This document shows, one piece after another, positions 45,134 to 54,125 of a stretch of 64,000 bases of DNA. This DNA is from Rhodanobacteraceae bacterium. Its GTDB lineage: Bacteria > Pseudomonadota > Gammaproteobacteria > Xanthomonadales > Xanthomonadaceae. Position 1 is the first letter of the stretch. Each line of letters opens with the position of its first letter. The position numbers and the translations under genes are program-made. A model generated the notes under the pieces. It did not search any database. It was not told the origin of the DNA and worked only from the letters and a program-made list of their open reading frames with translations. The DNA lies in assembly GCA_024233975.1 (NCBI GenBank), contig JACKOX010000001.1, positions 62,001 through 126,000 of the forward strand, given 5' to 3'.

Positions 45134-46249
45134 CTAACGGCGCCCGTATTTGTCGGTCAGCCGCTTGTTGAGTGCTCGCGTCTGCACGCGCTCATCGCGC
45201 TTCTGTTCCTGACGGACCTTTAGCGTCTGCGCGGCGTCGCTGAGCTCGCCCTGCAGCTTCTGGTAGTTGGCCCAGCGCTCGGCCTGCAGCTCACCATCCT
45301 TGATCGCCTTCTGGATCGCGCAACCCGGCTCGCGCTGGTGGACGCAGTCGCGGAAGCGGCACTGCGTCGCCAGCTGCTCGATGTCCTCGAAGCCGGCGTC
45401 TTCGAGCCGTTCCTCGCCGGTCAGCTTGAGCTCGCGCATGCCCGGCGTGTCGATCAGGCAGGCACCGTCCGGCAGGCGGATCAGGCTGCGCGAGGTGGTG
45501 GTGTGGCGGCCACGCGAATCGGCTTCGCGCACGGATTGCGTAGCCTGCTTCTCGATGCCGAGCAGCGTGTTGGTCAGGGTTGACTTGCCCGCGCCCGACG
45601 ACCCAACAAGCACGACACTCTGCCCCTTCGACAGCCACGGCGCCAATGCGGCCACCGTGTCCGGGGACTTGGCGTTGACGCAGAGCACCGGCACGTCGGG
45701 AAGCGATTCGCGCAGTTCCTCGACGCGTGCTGCCATGTCCGGATCGGCCTGCTCGCCTTCCAGGGCCTTGTCGGCCTTGGTCAGCACGATCACCGGCTGC
45801 GCGCGATCGCCTTCGTCCGCGCTGCCGAATACCAGCAGCAGGTAGCGCTGCAGGCGACGAGGATTGAAGTCGCCATCGAGGCCGCTGACCACGAACACGG
45901 TGTCGATGTTGGCGGCAATCAGCTGCTGCCGGTAATGCTCGCCGGCGGCGCCGCGTTTGAGCAGGCTGTGCCGGGGCAGCACGCGGCTGATGACGTCATG
46001 GTTGTCGAGCAGCACCCAGTCGCCAACCGCCGCGCGATCCACCGGGTCGAAACGCGGCTGCAGCCATTCGGCCGGCGCCGCGGCCTTGAGCACATCGTCG
46101 CCGATGGCCGCGCGGTAGCCCGCGCGATGCTGCTCAATCACTCGCCCCAGCCGGCCTTCCACCGCGTCGGCGAAAGCGGCCGCAGCCGGCAGGTCGTCGC
46201 GCCAGCCGATGGCGAGGAAGGCTTCATGCTGGTCGGGGCTGAGCTGCAC
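45134..46249 (-). CDS. rsgA: Ribosome small subunit-dependent GTPase A
   Basis: 371 residues. N-terminal OB-fold region, then a circularly permuted GTPase with G4 LTKADK first, then G1 GSSGAGKSTLTN, G2 region RGRHTT, and G3 DTPGMRE, and a C-terminal zinc site CRFRDCVHQREPGC. RsgA (YjeQ) binds the 30S subunit late in assembly and hydrolyses GTP. The first usable start is a GTG at 46249 with no ribosome site; twelve sense codons without a start lie before it up to the upstream stop, so the true start or its translation signal is unclear. It lies between two paralogous secreted protein genes. Confidence 0.93.
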   Translation of the reverse strand: MQLSPDQHEAFLAIGWRDDLPAAAAFADAVEGRLGRVIEQHRAGYRAAIGDDVLKAAAPAEWLQPRFDPVDRAAVGDWVLLDNHDVISRVLPRHSLLKRGAAGEHYRQQLIAANIDTVFVVSGLDGDFNPRRLQRYLLLVFGSADEGDRAQPVIVLTKADKALEGEQADPDMAARVEELRESLPDVPVLCVNAKSPDTVAALAPWLSKGQSVVLVGSSGAGKSTLTNTLLGIEKQATQSVREADSRGRHTTTSRSLIRLPDGACLIDTPGMRELKLTGEERLEDAGFEDIEQLATQCRFRDCVHQREPGCAIQKAIKDGELQAERWANYQKLQGELSDAAQTLKVRQEQKRDERVQTRALNKRLTDKYGRR

Positions 46250-46285
46250 GCCGGCATTGTACGCGTCGATGAAGGGCTGTTTCCG

Positions 46286-47737
46286 TTATTCGAAACCGTC
46301 CCGAAACAACAAGGCTCCAGGTGCTTCGAAAGCGCCCACGTCGCAGGCAGCGACACCATTGCCGTCGCCATCGATGGGTCGAGACTGTGCGCGAGCATCC
46401 TCGGCATCGCAGTAGCCCGCATCGTCGATGCTGTCGATCACGGCGCTGCCGTCGAAGCGCAGAACGCCGATCTGACCGGGCGACTCATCTTCGCTGAAAT
46501 TGCCCAGCGGCGTTGCCGGCAACATGGCGTTGGCGAGAAACGAACAGCTCACCGCATCCGACAGCAGATTGGTGGTAACCGTCGACGGGGCCGGCACACC
46601 GGGCGCCCCCGCGCAGGCATTGCCGGAAATGCCGGGAGCCAGCAGGTTGGCGATGAAATAGTTCACTTCGGCGCTTCCGATGAACTGCATGTGCGCGCCG
46701 TCAGCAGCGCTGTTGTTGTAGAAACTGCTGTTGGTCGAATAGAGATGCCCCTCGAGACCCACCAATAGGGCGCCGCCGCCGTCACGGGCGTCATTGTTGT
46801 AAAAGCTGCTGTTATACAGGCGCAGGCCCACGCCCTTGCCGCTGCCACCGGTCCGACGAATATAGATAGCGCCACCGCCGTTGGCGGCATTGCCTCGCAG
46901 GTAGCTGCGATCAATCTGCAGGCTGCAGTCATGGTCACATGCCAGGGTAATCGCACCGCCCCAGCCAAGCAGCGGGCTCAGGGGCGAGGCGGCGTTGTAG
47001 CGGAACGTCGAGTCGGAAATGAAGCTGCTACGGCTGGAGCCATTCAGATTCAGCGCACCACCATAACCGCCGCCATCGTCCGCAATCGCCGCGTTGCCCT
47101 CGAACAGCAGGCCACTGGCAAGAAGGTTCGAGCTCGTACTGATCGCACCACCCGCCGACTGACCATTGCTCAGAGTCGCCGTCGCCGTGTTGTCGATGAA
47201 CTGGCTGGCACTGACGTTCAGGCTACCCAGCTCGCGCCCCCAGTCGATGGCACCTCCGTGGATCAGACTGTCACCGCTGGCCTCGCAGGCCTCGAAGCGC
47301 ACACGCTCAACGATCAGCAGGCCGCCACCGCCGGCGTTTCCTCCATAGACGCAACCACCCGCCTGGTCGGAGAACCCGCTGGTCAGCGTCAGGTCGCGCA
47401 ACTCCAGGCGCTGGTTGTTCCCGTCCACACTGAACACCCGGTACAGCGACTGCCCGTTGATCTGCGGCTGCCGATCTCCGCCGTCCACCACCAGGGAGGA
47501 ATTGGACATGGTCGGCAAGGCACTTGCCAGCTGGATTTCACCCTGCAGCGGAAAGGCAGCCGTGAACTCGATGACCGAACCATCACCGGCACTCTGGGCG
47601 TCCAGCATGGCCTGCCGCAGCGTTCCTGGGCCACTGTCCTGGGTACTGAAGACGGAGTAAGTCGCTGCCCGGGCGACCGGAACGGCCAGCAGCAAGGCAC
47701 AAAGGGACAGGCAGATACGAACGACAAGGTTAGGCAT
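46286..47737 (-). CDS. Secreted parallel beta-helix (CSLREA-like) protein with DGFE tail
   Basis: 483 residues from the ATG at 47737 (the frame is open 51 codons upstream but overlaps the divergent aminotransferase). Signal peptide MPNLVVRICLSLCALLLAVPVARA. Mature start ATYSVFSTQDSGPGTLRQAMLDAQSA, beta-helix rungs (SLNVSASQFIDNTA, SSFISDSTFRYNA, GLRLYNSSFYNNDARDGGG, HLYSTNSSFYNNSAADGAHMQFIG), C-terminal block (SRPIDGDGNGVAACDVGAFEA) and LLFRDGFE. Clear paralogue of the protein at 43531-45021, with rsgA between them. One of the rungs has CDHDC, possibly a disulfide loop. Confidence 0.87.
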   Translation of the reverse strand: MPNLVVRICLSLCALLLAVPVARAATYSVFSTQDSGPGTLRQAMLDAQSAGDGSVIEFTAAFPLQGEIQLASALPTMSNSSLVVDGGDRQPQINGQSLYRVFSVDGNNQRLELRDLTLTSGFSDQAGGCVYGGNAGGGGLLIVERVRFEACEASGDSLIHGGAIDWGRELGSLNVSASQFIDNTATATLSNGQSAGGAISTSSNLLASGLLFEGNAAIADDGGGYGGALNLNGSSRSSFISDSTFRYNAASPLSPLLGWGGAITLACDHDCSLQIDRSYLRGNAANGGGAIYIRRTGGSGKGVGLRLYNSSFYNNDARDGGGALLVGLEGHLYSTNSSFYNNSAADGAHMQFIGSAEVNYFIANLLAPGISGNACAGAPGVPAPSTVTTNLLSDAVSCSFLANAMLPATPLGNFSEDESPGQIGVLRFDGSAVIDSIDDAGYCDAEDARAQSRPIDGDGNGVAACDVGAFEAPGALLFRDGFE

Positions 47738-47870
47738 GCGAAGACTTCTGGGCTTGGATCGTGATGAGACGTAGCAGACCGGCCAAAGCCGACACGACGC
47801 CAACAGCTGCCGTGACGATAGGAATTGGTTAGGCTTGCGACCTTTCCCACGCCCGAGGCCCCGCTCGTCC

Positions 47871-49115
47871 ATGTCGTCCTCCATCGCCACCCGCCAGCGC
47901 CTGTCCGAAGTCCGTTACGAAATCCGCGGTGAGCTGGCGCGGCGAGCCCGGGACCTGGAGGCGCAGGGCCGGCAGCTGATCAAGCTGAACATCGGCAACC
48001 CCGGCGCCTTCGGCTTCCGTGCGCCCGATCACCTGCAGCAGGCCATCGCCGACAACATCGGTCGCAGCGATCCCTACGGCCACCAGCAGGGCCTGCCGGA
48101 AGCCCGAGAAGCGATTGCCGCGCAGCAGCGCGCCCGCGGCGCGGTGAACGCTTCGGCGGATCGCGTGTTCATCGGCAACGGCGTCAGCGAGCTGATCGAC
48201 ATGAGCCTGCGCGCGCTGCTGAACCCCGGCGACGAAGTGCTGCTGCCCAGCCCCGACTACCCGCTGTGGACCGCCGCCACCCTGCTCAATGACGGCGTCG
48301 CCGAGCACTATCCCTGCGAAGCCAGCAACGGTTTCCTGCCCGATCCGGCGCAGATCGAATCGCAGATCACACAGCGCACCCGTGCGCTGGTGCTGATCAA
48401 CCCGAACAACCCGACCGGCGCCGTCTACCCGAAGGCGCTGCTGGAGGAGCTGGTCGCGGTCGCCGCGCGCCATCGCCTGCTGCTAATGGTGGACGAGATC
48501 TACGACAGCATCGTCTACGACGACACCCCCTTCCAGCCTTTGGCCCAACTGGCCGGCGACCTGCCATGCCTGACCTTCGGCGGGTTGAGCAAGGTGCATC
48601 GTGCCTGCGGCTACCGGGTGGGCTGGGTCAGCCTAAGTGGCGATGTCGCGCAGATGCGCGATTACCACCACGCGCTGGACCTGCTCGGCGCGCTGCGCCT
48701 GTGCGCGAACGTGCCGGGGCAGTGGGCAATCCCGGCAGCACTGGAGGGCGAAGACACTATCACCCCACTGTGCCAGCCAGGCGGACGCCTGCATGCGGCC
48801 CGACAGGCGGTGATCGATGCCTGCGCGGCCAGTCGCTGGCTGAACCTTTCGAAGCCTGACGGCGCGCTGTATGCCTTCCCGGGCGTCGATACGAAACGGC
48901 TACCGGGCTTCGACGACCATCGTTTCGCGCTGGACGTGCTGGAGAACGCCGACGTGCTGATCGTGCCGGGCAACAGCTTCAACGTGCCCTACCGCCATCA
49001 CTTCCGCGTCACCCTGCTGCCGGAACCCGAGCAGATCGCCGACGTGTTCGGGCGCATCGAGCAGCGCCTGCACGTGCTGGCGGATGCGCCGGCTGCCAAG
49101 AGGCATGTTGCTTGA
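47871..49115 (+). CDS. PLP-dependent aminotransferase (AlaA/AspC-like)
   Basis: 414 residues from the ATG at 47871. Fold type I class I/II aminotransferase: NIGNPGAFGF, SDPYGHQQGLPEAREAI, SPDYPLWTAA, LINPNNPTGAVY, MVDEIYDSIVYD and the PLP lysine in FGGLSKVHRACGYRVGW. The sequence is close to the AlaA-type alanine/glutamate-pyruvate aminotransferases of proteobacteria; the exact amino acid is inference. Divergent from the secreted protein at 46286-47737 (133 bp between starts). The start of the SGNH hydrolase overlaps its end by 11 bp, so both are probably one transcript. Confidence 0.9.
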   Translation: MSSSIATRQRLSEVRYEIRGELARRARDLEAQGRQLIKLNIGNPGAFGFRAPDHLQQAIADNIGRSDPYGHQQGLPEAREAIAAQQRARGAVNASADRVFIGNGVSELIDMSLRALLNPGDEVLLPSPDYPLWTAATLLNDGVAEHYPCEASNGFLPDPAQIESQITQRTRALVLINPNNPTGAVYPKALLEELVAVAARHRLLLMVDEIYDSIVYDDTPFQPLAQLAGDLPCLTFGGLSKVHRACGYRVGWVSLSGDVAQMRDYHHALDLLGALRLCANVPGQWAIPAALEGEDTITPLCQPGGRLHAARQAVIDACAASRWLNLSKPDGALYAFPGVDTKRLPGFDDHRFALDVLENADVLIVPGNSFNVPYRHHFRVTLLPEPEQIADVFGRIEQRLHVLADAPAAKRHVA

Positions 49116-49824
49116 GCTCATCCGGACGCTGCTGTTGGCCAGCCTGCTGGCCGGCGTGTTCCTGCTGGGTGCCCGCTTGAACCAGGCCAATCCGCAAAAG
49201 GCCATCCTGCGTTATCTGGCGCTGGGCGATTCATACACCATCGGCGAGTCGGTGCCGGAAGCGGATCGTTGGCCGGTGCAGCTGGTCGCGCGCCTGCGCG
49301 AGGGCGGCGTCGCCATCGCCGATCCGGAAATCCTCGCCACCACAGGCTGGAGCACCGACGAACTGTCGGCGGCGATGGACGCGCACCACTTCACGCCACC
49401 CTATGACCTGGTCAGCCTCGCCATCGGTGTCAATAATCAGTATCGCGGGCGCAACGTCGACAACTACGCGGCGGAGCTGGATGTACTGCTGTCGCGCGCG
49501 ATCGCCCTTGCCGGTGGACGCCGCGAGCGTGTGTTCATGCTGGCGATTCCCGACTGGGGCGTGACGCGGTTCGGCCAGGAAAGCGGTCGCGATACGGCCG
49601 AAATCGCCACCCAGCTCGACATCTTCAACGCCCGCGCCGCCAAACAGTGCGCCAAACATGGCATTGCCTTCGTCGACATCATGCCGGTGAGCCGCAGACG
49701 CGGCGGCGAGGTCGCGATGATGGCCGACGACGGCCTACATCCCTCCGGCGCGCTGTATGCCGAGTGGACGGCGCTGGCCTTGCCGCTGGTTCGCGACCTG
49801 GTGTCCGCAACCAGCGACGACTGA
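49105..49824 (+). CDS. SGNH/GDSL-type esterase or lipase, membrane-anchored or secreted
   Basis: 239 residues from the ATG at 49105 (AAGAGG site; an upstream ATG in the same frame is within the previous gene). A hydrophobic N-terminus (LIRTLLLASLLAGVFLLGARL) is a signal peptide or anchor. Block I GDSYTIGES gives the catalytic Ser; block III GVNNQY gives Asn; block V DDGLHPSG gives Asp and His. Acts on an ester or acyl bond outside the cytoplasm; substrate unknown. Overlaps the aminotransferase by 11 bp. Confidence 0.88.
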   Translation: MLLELIRTLLLASLLAGVFLLGARLNQANPQKAILRYLALGDSYTIGESVPEADRWPVQLVARLREGGVAIADPEILATTGWSTDELSAAMDAHHFTPPYDLVSLAIGVNNQYRGRNVDNYAAELDVLLSRAIALAGGRRERVFMLAIPDWGVTRFGQESGRDTAEIATQLDIFNARAAKQCAKHGIAFVDIMPVSRRRGGEVAMMADDGLHPSGALYAEWTALALPLVRDLVSATSDD

Positions 49825-49917
49825 CCCGCCCCTATGAATCGCCGCTGACACGGGCCACAGCGATGCCCGCTGGCGCCGCGATACAATACACCCGGCAAAT
49901 CACCACGGAATTTCCCC

Positions 49918-50847
49918 ATGTCCCTCGACCCGGCGCTGCAGCAGCGCATCGAATCCCTGCTTTCCACCAATCCCATCGTGCTGTTCATGAAGGGCAACCC
50001 CAACATGCCGCAGTGCGGCTTTTCGGCGAAGGCGGCAGGCATCCTCAACGCCCTGGTTCCGGCCTATGCGCACGTCGACGTGCTGCAGGATGCCGAGATC
50101 CGCGAGGGCATCAAGGCCTACGGCAGCTGGCCGACCATCCCGCAGTTGTACATCCAGGGCGAACTGGTTGGCGGCAGCGACATCATCGAGCAGATGCTGA
50201 ATTCCGGCGAACTGCATCAGGTGCTGGGCCTGCCCGAGCCCGACCGCACGCCGCCGACGCTGCACATCACCGATGCGGCAGCGGACGCGATCCGCCGCGC
50301 CATGGATGGCAATGATCCGTCTCTGGGCCTGCACCTGAGCGTTGATCCGCGCTTCAACGCCCAGTTCCAGCTGAAGCCGGTGGAAGGCAACGAGGTCGTC
50401 GCCAAGGCCGCCGGCATCAGCGTCTACCTGGACCTTGCCAGCGCGCCGCGCGCGAATGGCCTGGAGATCGACTGGGTCGAGGACATGCGTGGCGCGGGCC
50501 TCAGCATCCGCAATCCGAACGCGCCGCCGGCCGTGCAGGACCTCGACGTCGAGGAGCTCGCCCGTCGTCTCGACGCCGGTGACATCACCGTGGTCGACGT
50601 GCGCGCGCCGCACGAACGCCAGCACGCGCCGTTCCCGAAGGCGCACGAAGTGCTGGACGAGGACAGCGAACCGCGTCTGGCCGCACTGCCGAAAGACACC
50701 GCGCTGGCCTTCCTCTGCCATTACGGCAACTCCAGCCGGGCCGCCGCCGAACACTTCCGCGGCCTCGGTTTCAGCAACCTGCACAACGTCAGCGGCGGCA
50801 TCGATGCCTGGGCCGCGGAAGTCGACAACAGCGTGCCACGTTACTGA
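49918..50847 (+). CDS. grxD: Grx4-family monothiol glutaredoxin with HesB-like and rhodanese domains
   Basis: 309 residues in three domains. 1: monothiol glutaredoxin (about 1-108) with KGNPNMPQCGFSAKA, the CGFS active site, and WPTIPQLYIQGELVGGSDI for glutathione and Fe-S binding. 2: an A-type carrier-like fold (about 113-205) with no cysteine at all, so unable to bind Fe-S as IscA does. 3: rhodanese-like domain (about 212-305) with catalytic Cys in FLCHYGNSSRAAAEHF. The triple fusion is known in Xanthomonadales. Functions in iron-sulfur cluster trafficking in the cytoplasm. A TACAAT at 49882-49887 may be its -10 element; no clear -35 accompanies it. Confidence 0.94.
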   Translation: MSLDPALQQRIESLLSTNPIVLFMKGNPNMPQCGFSAKAAGILNALVPAYAHVDVLQDAEIREGIKAYGSWPTIPQLYIQGELVGGSDIIEQMLNSGELHQVLGLPEPDRTPPTLHITDAAADAIRRAMDGNDPSLGLHLSVDPRFNAQFQLKPVEGNEVVAKAAGISVYLDLASAPRANGLEIDWVEDMRGAGLSIRNPNAPPAVQDLDVEELARRLDAGDITVVDVRAPHERQHAPFPKAHEVLDEDSEPRLAALPKDTALAFLCHYGNSSRAAAEHFRGLGFSNLHNVSGGIDAWAAEVDNSVPRY

Positions 50848-51024
50848 ATCGACCTCGAAATCGCCTCCGAAGTACCGTTCAACCCATTGACAGATGACAG
50901 CTTGGGCGGTTTGCGGTAGCGTGAAAGTCGAAGGAGGCGCGGTTCCGCGCCGTGCCATTGGACGGCGGCAGTGCCAGTGCACCGCACGCTGATGCTGCCG
51001 CACTTCCCAGGGGGGAGGTTTGCG

Positions 51025-51342
51025 ATGCGATATCTGCGTTTCGTTGTGATTCTGGGTGCCTTGCTGCTCACCGCCTGCGGTGGTGGCAAGGAAGATGCAG
51101 CCACGACCGCCTGCACCAACGAGATCAACAGCAAGCTCAAGGACCAGAATTACCGGATCGAACCGAGCGAGCTGCGTGCTTCCGCGAAGGCCGAAGACGA
51201 CGCCATCATGCACCTGAGCGGCACGGTGGTCTTCGACCCGGGACTTCCACGCGAATACAAGCAGCAGGTGGATTGCCGGGTGCGGTTCGTCAGCGGCCAG
51301 GACCTGCCCAACGTGATCTCCCTGAACTTCACCTGGGAATAG
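51025..51342 (+). CDS. Small lipoprotein of unknown function
   Basis: 105 residues from the ATG at 51025, fixed by a strong GGGGGGAGG site. Signal MRYLRFVVILGALLLTAC with lipobox LTAC and Gly after the Cys; the mature part (about 85 residues) carries two more cysteines (TTACTNE, VDCRVRF) and a small beta-rich fold (AIMHLSGTVVFDPG, VISLNFTW). No family recognised. Followed by a very strong terminator. Confidence 0.78.
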   Translation: MRYLRFVVILGALLLTACGGGKEDAATTACTNEINSKLKDQNYRIEPSELRASAKAEDDAIMHLSGTVVFDPGLPREYKQQVDCRVRFVSGQDLPNVISLNFTWE

Positions 51343-51383
51343 TCGAGCGGGCGAACTTCAGCCGATCACCGGAATCGACAACA

Positions 51384-51428
51384 CCGAAAACAGAACGGGG
51401 CGCATCATGCGCCCCGTTCTGTTTTCGG
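51384..51428. terminator. Strong bidirectional terminator
   Basis: A perfect 22-bp inverted repeat, half-arm CCGAAAACAGAACGGGGCGC extended by AT, with a one-base centre, lies between the convergent lipoprotein and OmpA-like genes. Both arms end in A/T-rich sequence (GAAAAC, GTTTTC), so it should work in both directions. Confidence 0.85.
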
Positions 51429-51455
51429 CTATTGCCCGTTTGATCCGCTACTGAA

Positions 51456-54056
51456 TCAGGGATCGTAGAGCGTGACCACCGCCGATGCCGTGCCGCCGCG
51501 ACCGTCGCTGATCGTATACACGAGGTATTCCAGCGACTTGTAGCCATCGTCCGGAATCCAGCGCAGCCGGGTGCCGCCGTCCACGATGCTCACAGTGCCG
51601 TGCTCGGAGCCCTGCACGTCGATGATGGTCAACTCGTCGTGATCCGGGTCCTCGTCGTTGTGCAGGACGTTCATCGTCACCGCCTGGCCCGGGCGGTAGT
51701 TGTAGATGTCGTTGCGCGCGATCGGCGGGTGGTTGTCCGGATCACCGTCGGCACTGACCGTCACGCTGACCATGGCGGTGGCCGTGTCCTGGCCGTCGCT
51801 GATCGTATAGGTGAAGCTGTCGATGCCGTTGAAACCGGCTTCCGGCGTGTACACCACATGATCGCCCTGGATCGACACGCTGCCGTGCGTCGGGATCGAC
51901 GTGCTGACCAGGCTGATCGTGTCGCCATCGGCATCGCTGTCGTTGGCCAGCACGTTGATGTCCACCGGCACGCCGGTCATCGTCGTGGCGACGTCGGCCA
52001 GGGCCACCGGCGGGTTGTTGTCCGGATCGACCGGCGCTTCCACCGTCACCGTCACGTTGGCAGTTGCCGTCTCGCGACCGTCGCTGATGGTGTAGGTGAA
52101 CTGGTCGACGCCGCTGAAGCCGGATTCCGGCACGTAGTGCAGGCGGCCGTCTTCGCCGATCTCGACATAGCCGTGCGCGCCATCGGTGGTGCCGACGATG
52201 GTCAGCGTATCGCCATCGGCATCGCTGTCGTTGGCCAGTGCATCGATGAAGGCCGGCATCTGGTAGTCGGTGGTGCCACTGTCGTCCATCGCCACCGGTG
52301 CGACGTTCTCGAAGCCGACGCTGACCGTGGCGGTGGATTCCGCGCCGCTGGGGTCGGCCACGGTGTAGGTAAAGCTGTCACCACCACCCGCACAGACGGC
52401 GCCGTCCTGCGGCGGCTCGTAACCGAGCGTGCCGTCGCCGTTGTCGGTGACGCTGCCGCCGTTCTGCGTGGCGCCGATGGCGACGATGCTCAGCGCGTCG
52501 CCATCCGGGTCACTGTCGTTAGCCAGCACCGGAATGCTGATCAGCTCGCAGGCATGCTGGCTGACTGCATCGTCCGCGGCCACCGGCGCGCGGTTGAGGT
52601 ACTGCCGCTCGCCGAGCGTGGTGTTGGTTTCCACGGTCTGGAACCGGTACACGTCAACCGTGCGCTTGTGCCTGGCCGGGTTGCGCAGCGCGCGCTGGAT
52701 CCACGCTGGCGGTGCCGCGACCGGCTCCTTGACCCACTCGGTGATGGTCTTGGTGGTCGGCGGAGCGGGCTCGCTGTGCTCCTCGACGGTGAGGAACTCG
52801 ATATCGACGCGACGGTTCTTGCGACGATTCTCCTCGCCATCGTTCGGGAACTTCGGCTCCAGCTCGCCACGACCGGTAACGTCGATCTCGCCGGCGGGCA
52901 CGCCTTGCGAAACGAGGTAGTCACGAACCGCACCAGCACGACGCTCGGACAGACCCTGGTTGTAGCTCTCGGCACCGATGTCGCAGGTATGACCGGTCAG
53001 CGTCACGCGACTGACGCGCTTGCCGCCGGTGATTGCCGCCAGCACGGCGTCCAGCTCGGTCTGTGCATCGTTCTGCACGGCCGAGCTGTCGAAGCCGAAA
53101 TAGGTGTCATCGCTGAAGGCGATCTCGTTGCGCACCACGATGGGCGGCTGCGGATCACCCGCCACCTCGCGCGACACTTCCACGTCGCGGGTCGGATTGG
53201 TCGCACGGAAGTTACTGCCGCTGCCGAAGTCGTAGCGCCACAGCAGCCAGGCGCGGGTGTCGTTGCGGTCGATCTCGAACAGGCCGGTCTTGTGGTAGCT
53301 CTCGATCTCCAGGCTCAGGCTGTGCGGGCTGTTGCGGAACTGCTTGTCGATGCCCAGCGAGAACGTGGTCTGGTCGGAATCGTAGTCGCCCGTCTCGTAG
53401 TCGAGGCCGGCACGCAGGCGGATCAGCGGCTGATCGAACCAGCGGCCACCGCGCAGACCAACGCCCCAGTCGTAAGGCTTCACGAAGGTACGCGTGATCG
53501 TGGTCGTCGTTTCCAGCTGCTCATAGGGACGATCGCCTTCCATGCCGGACAGCAGTACGTTGTCGATCAGCGTATCGATGCCGATCTGGCGCTCGTCGGT
53601 AATCGCATGCGACAGGTACAGATCCCAGGAGCTGTGCTCACGCTCCATGCCGAAGCCGAGCGAGACCTTGCGGTCCTTGAACGGGTTCTGGTCGACGGCG
53701 AGGAAGGCCTTGGCGACCTTGACCTGCTCGGGCCGCGCCATGGTGTCTTCGACACTCATGCCTCCCCACAGCCAGTGGTAGTCGAGCTTCACGCCGCCGG
53801 CGCCGCCCTGGCCCAGCCAGGCCTCGGTCAGCCAGGCGGAATCGCCGTCCTCGCCGAACACGAACATCAGTTCGCCGAGCACGTCGAGGTCGTCATTGAC
53901 GCCCAGCGACACGCGGGCATTGGAACCGACATAGGTCACCGGGATGCTGCCGTCGGTAGCGATCGGCGGCTGTCCGCTCTCGCCCGGATTCGACTGCGCC
54001 CACGCGCCCTGCACCAGCGCGGCACTCAGCGCCACGGAAAGAAGACTGCGCTTCAT
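51456..54056 (-). CDS. OmpA-family outer-membrane protein with four C-terminal Ig-like (Big_9/cadherin-like) repeats
   Basis: 866 residues. Signal peptide ends near GAWA. Residues about 20-300 are a predicted outer-membrane beta barrel (VTYVGSNARVSLGVNDDLDVLGELMFVFG, WDLYLSHAITDERQIGIDTL, LIRLRAGLDYETGDYD, SLSLEIESYHKTGLF). Residues about 310-422 are an OmpA-like peptidoglycan-binding domain (TYFGFDSSAVQNDAQTELDAVLAA, LTGHTCDIGAESYNQGLSERRAGAV, ENRRKNRRVDIEFL). From about 488 to the end are four ~95-residue repeats, each with NxPVA-DD ... LANDSDxDGD ... YTPExGFxGxDxFTYTISDG, the Big_9-type immunoglobulin fold. The repeats come after the OmpA domain, which is unusual. The ATG at 54056 follows a short region with no terminator. 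Confidence 0.9.
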   Translation of the reverse strand: MKRSLLSVALSAALVQGAWAQSNPGESGQPPIATDGSIPVTYVGSNARVSLGVNDDLDVLGELMFVFGEDGDSAWLTEAWLGQGGAGGVKLDYHWLWGGMSVEDTMARPEQVKVAKAFLAVDQNPFKDRKVSLGFGMEREHSSWDLYLSHAITDERQIGIDTLIDNVLLSGMEGDRPYEQLETTTTITRTFVKPYDWGVGLRGGRWFDQPLIRLRAGLDYETGDYDSDQTTFSLGIDKQFRNSPHSLSLEIESYHKTGLFEIDRNDTRAWLLWRYDFGSGSNFRATNPTRDVEVSREVAGDPQPPIVVRNEIAFSDDTYFGFDSSAVQNDAQTELDAVLAAITGGKRVSRVTLTGHTCDIGAESYNQGLSERRAGAVRDYLVSQGVPAGEIDVTGRGELEPKFPNDGEENRRKNRRVDIEFLTVEEHSEPAPPTTKTITEWVKEPVAAPPAWIQRALRNPARHKRTVDVYRFQTVETNTTLGERQYLNRAPVAADDAVSQHACELISIPVLANDSDPDGDALSIVAIGATQNGGSVTDNGDGTLGYEPPQDGAVCAGGGDSFTYTVADPSGAESTATVSVGFENVAPVAMDDSGTTDYQMPAFIDALANDSDADGDTLTIVGTTDGAHGYVEIGEDGRLHYVPESGFSGVDQFTYTISDGRETATANVTVTVEAPVDPDNNPPVALADVATTMTGVPVDINVLANDSDADGDTISLVSTSIPTHGSVSIQGDHVVYTPEAGFNGIDSFTYTISDGQDTATAMVSVTVSADGDPDNHPPIARNDIYNYRPGQAVTMNVLHNDEDPDHDELTIIDVQGSEHGTVSIVDGGTRLRWIPDDGYKSLEYLVYTISDGRGGTASAVVTLYDP

Positions 54057-54125
54057 TCGAATTTCCCCAAGAATCTCAGGCGTATAGCTTATCCGAGATT
54101 ACCCCTGCGTGACGCGCATCACACT

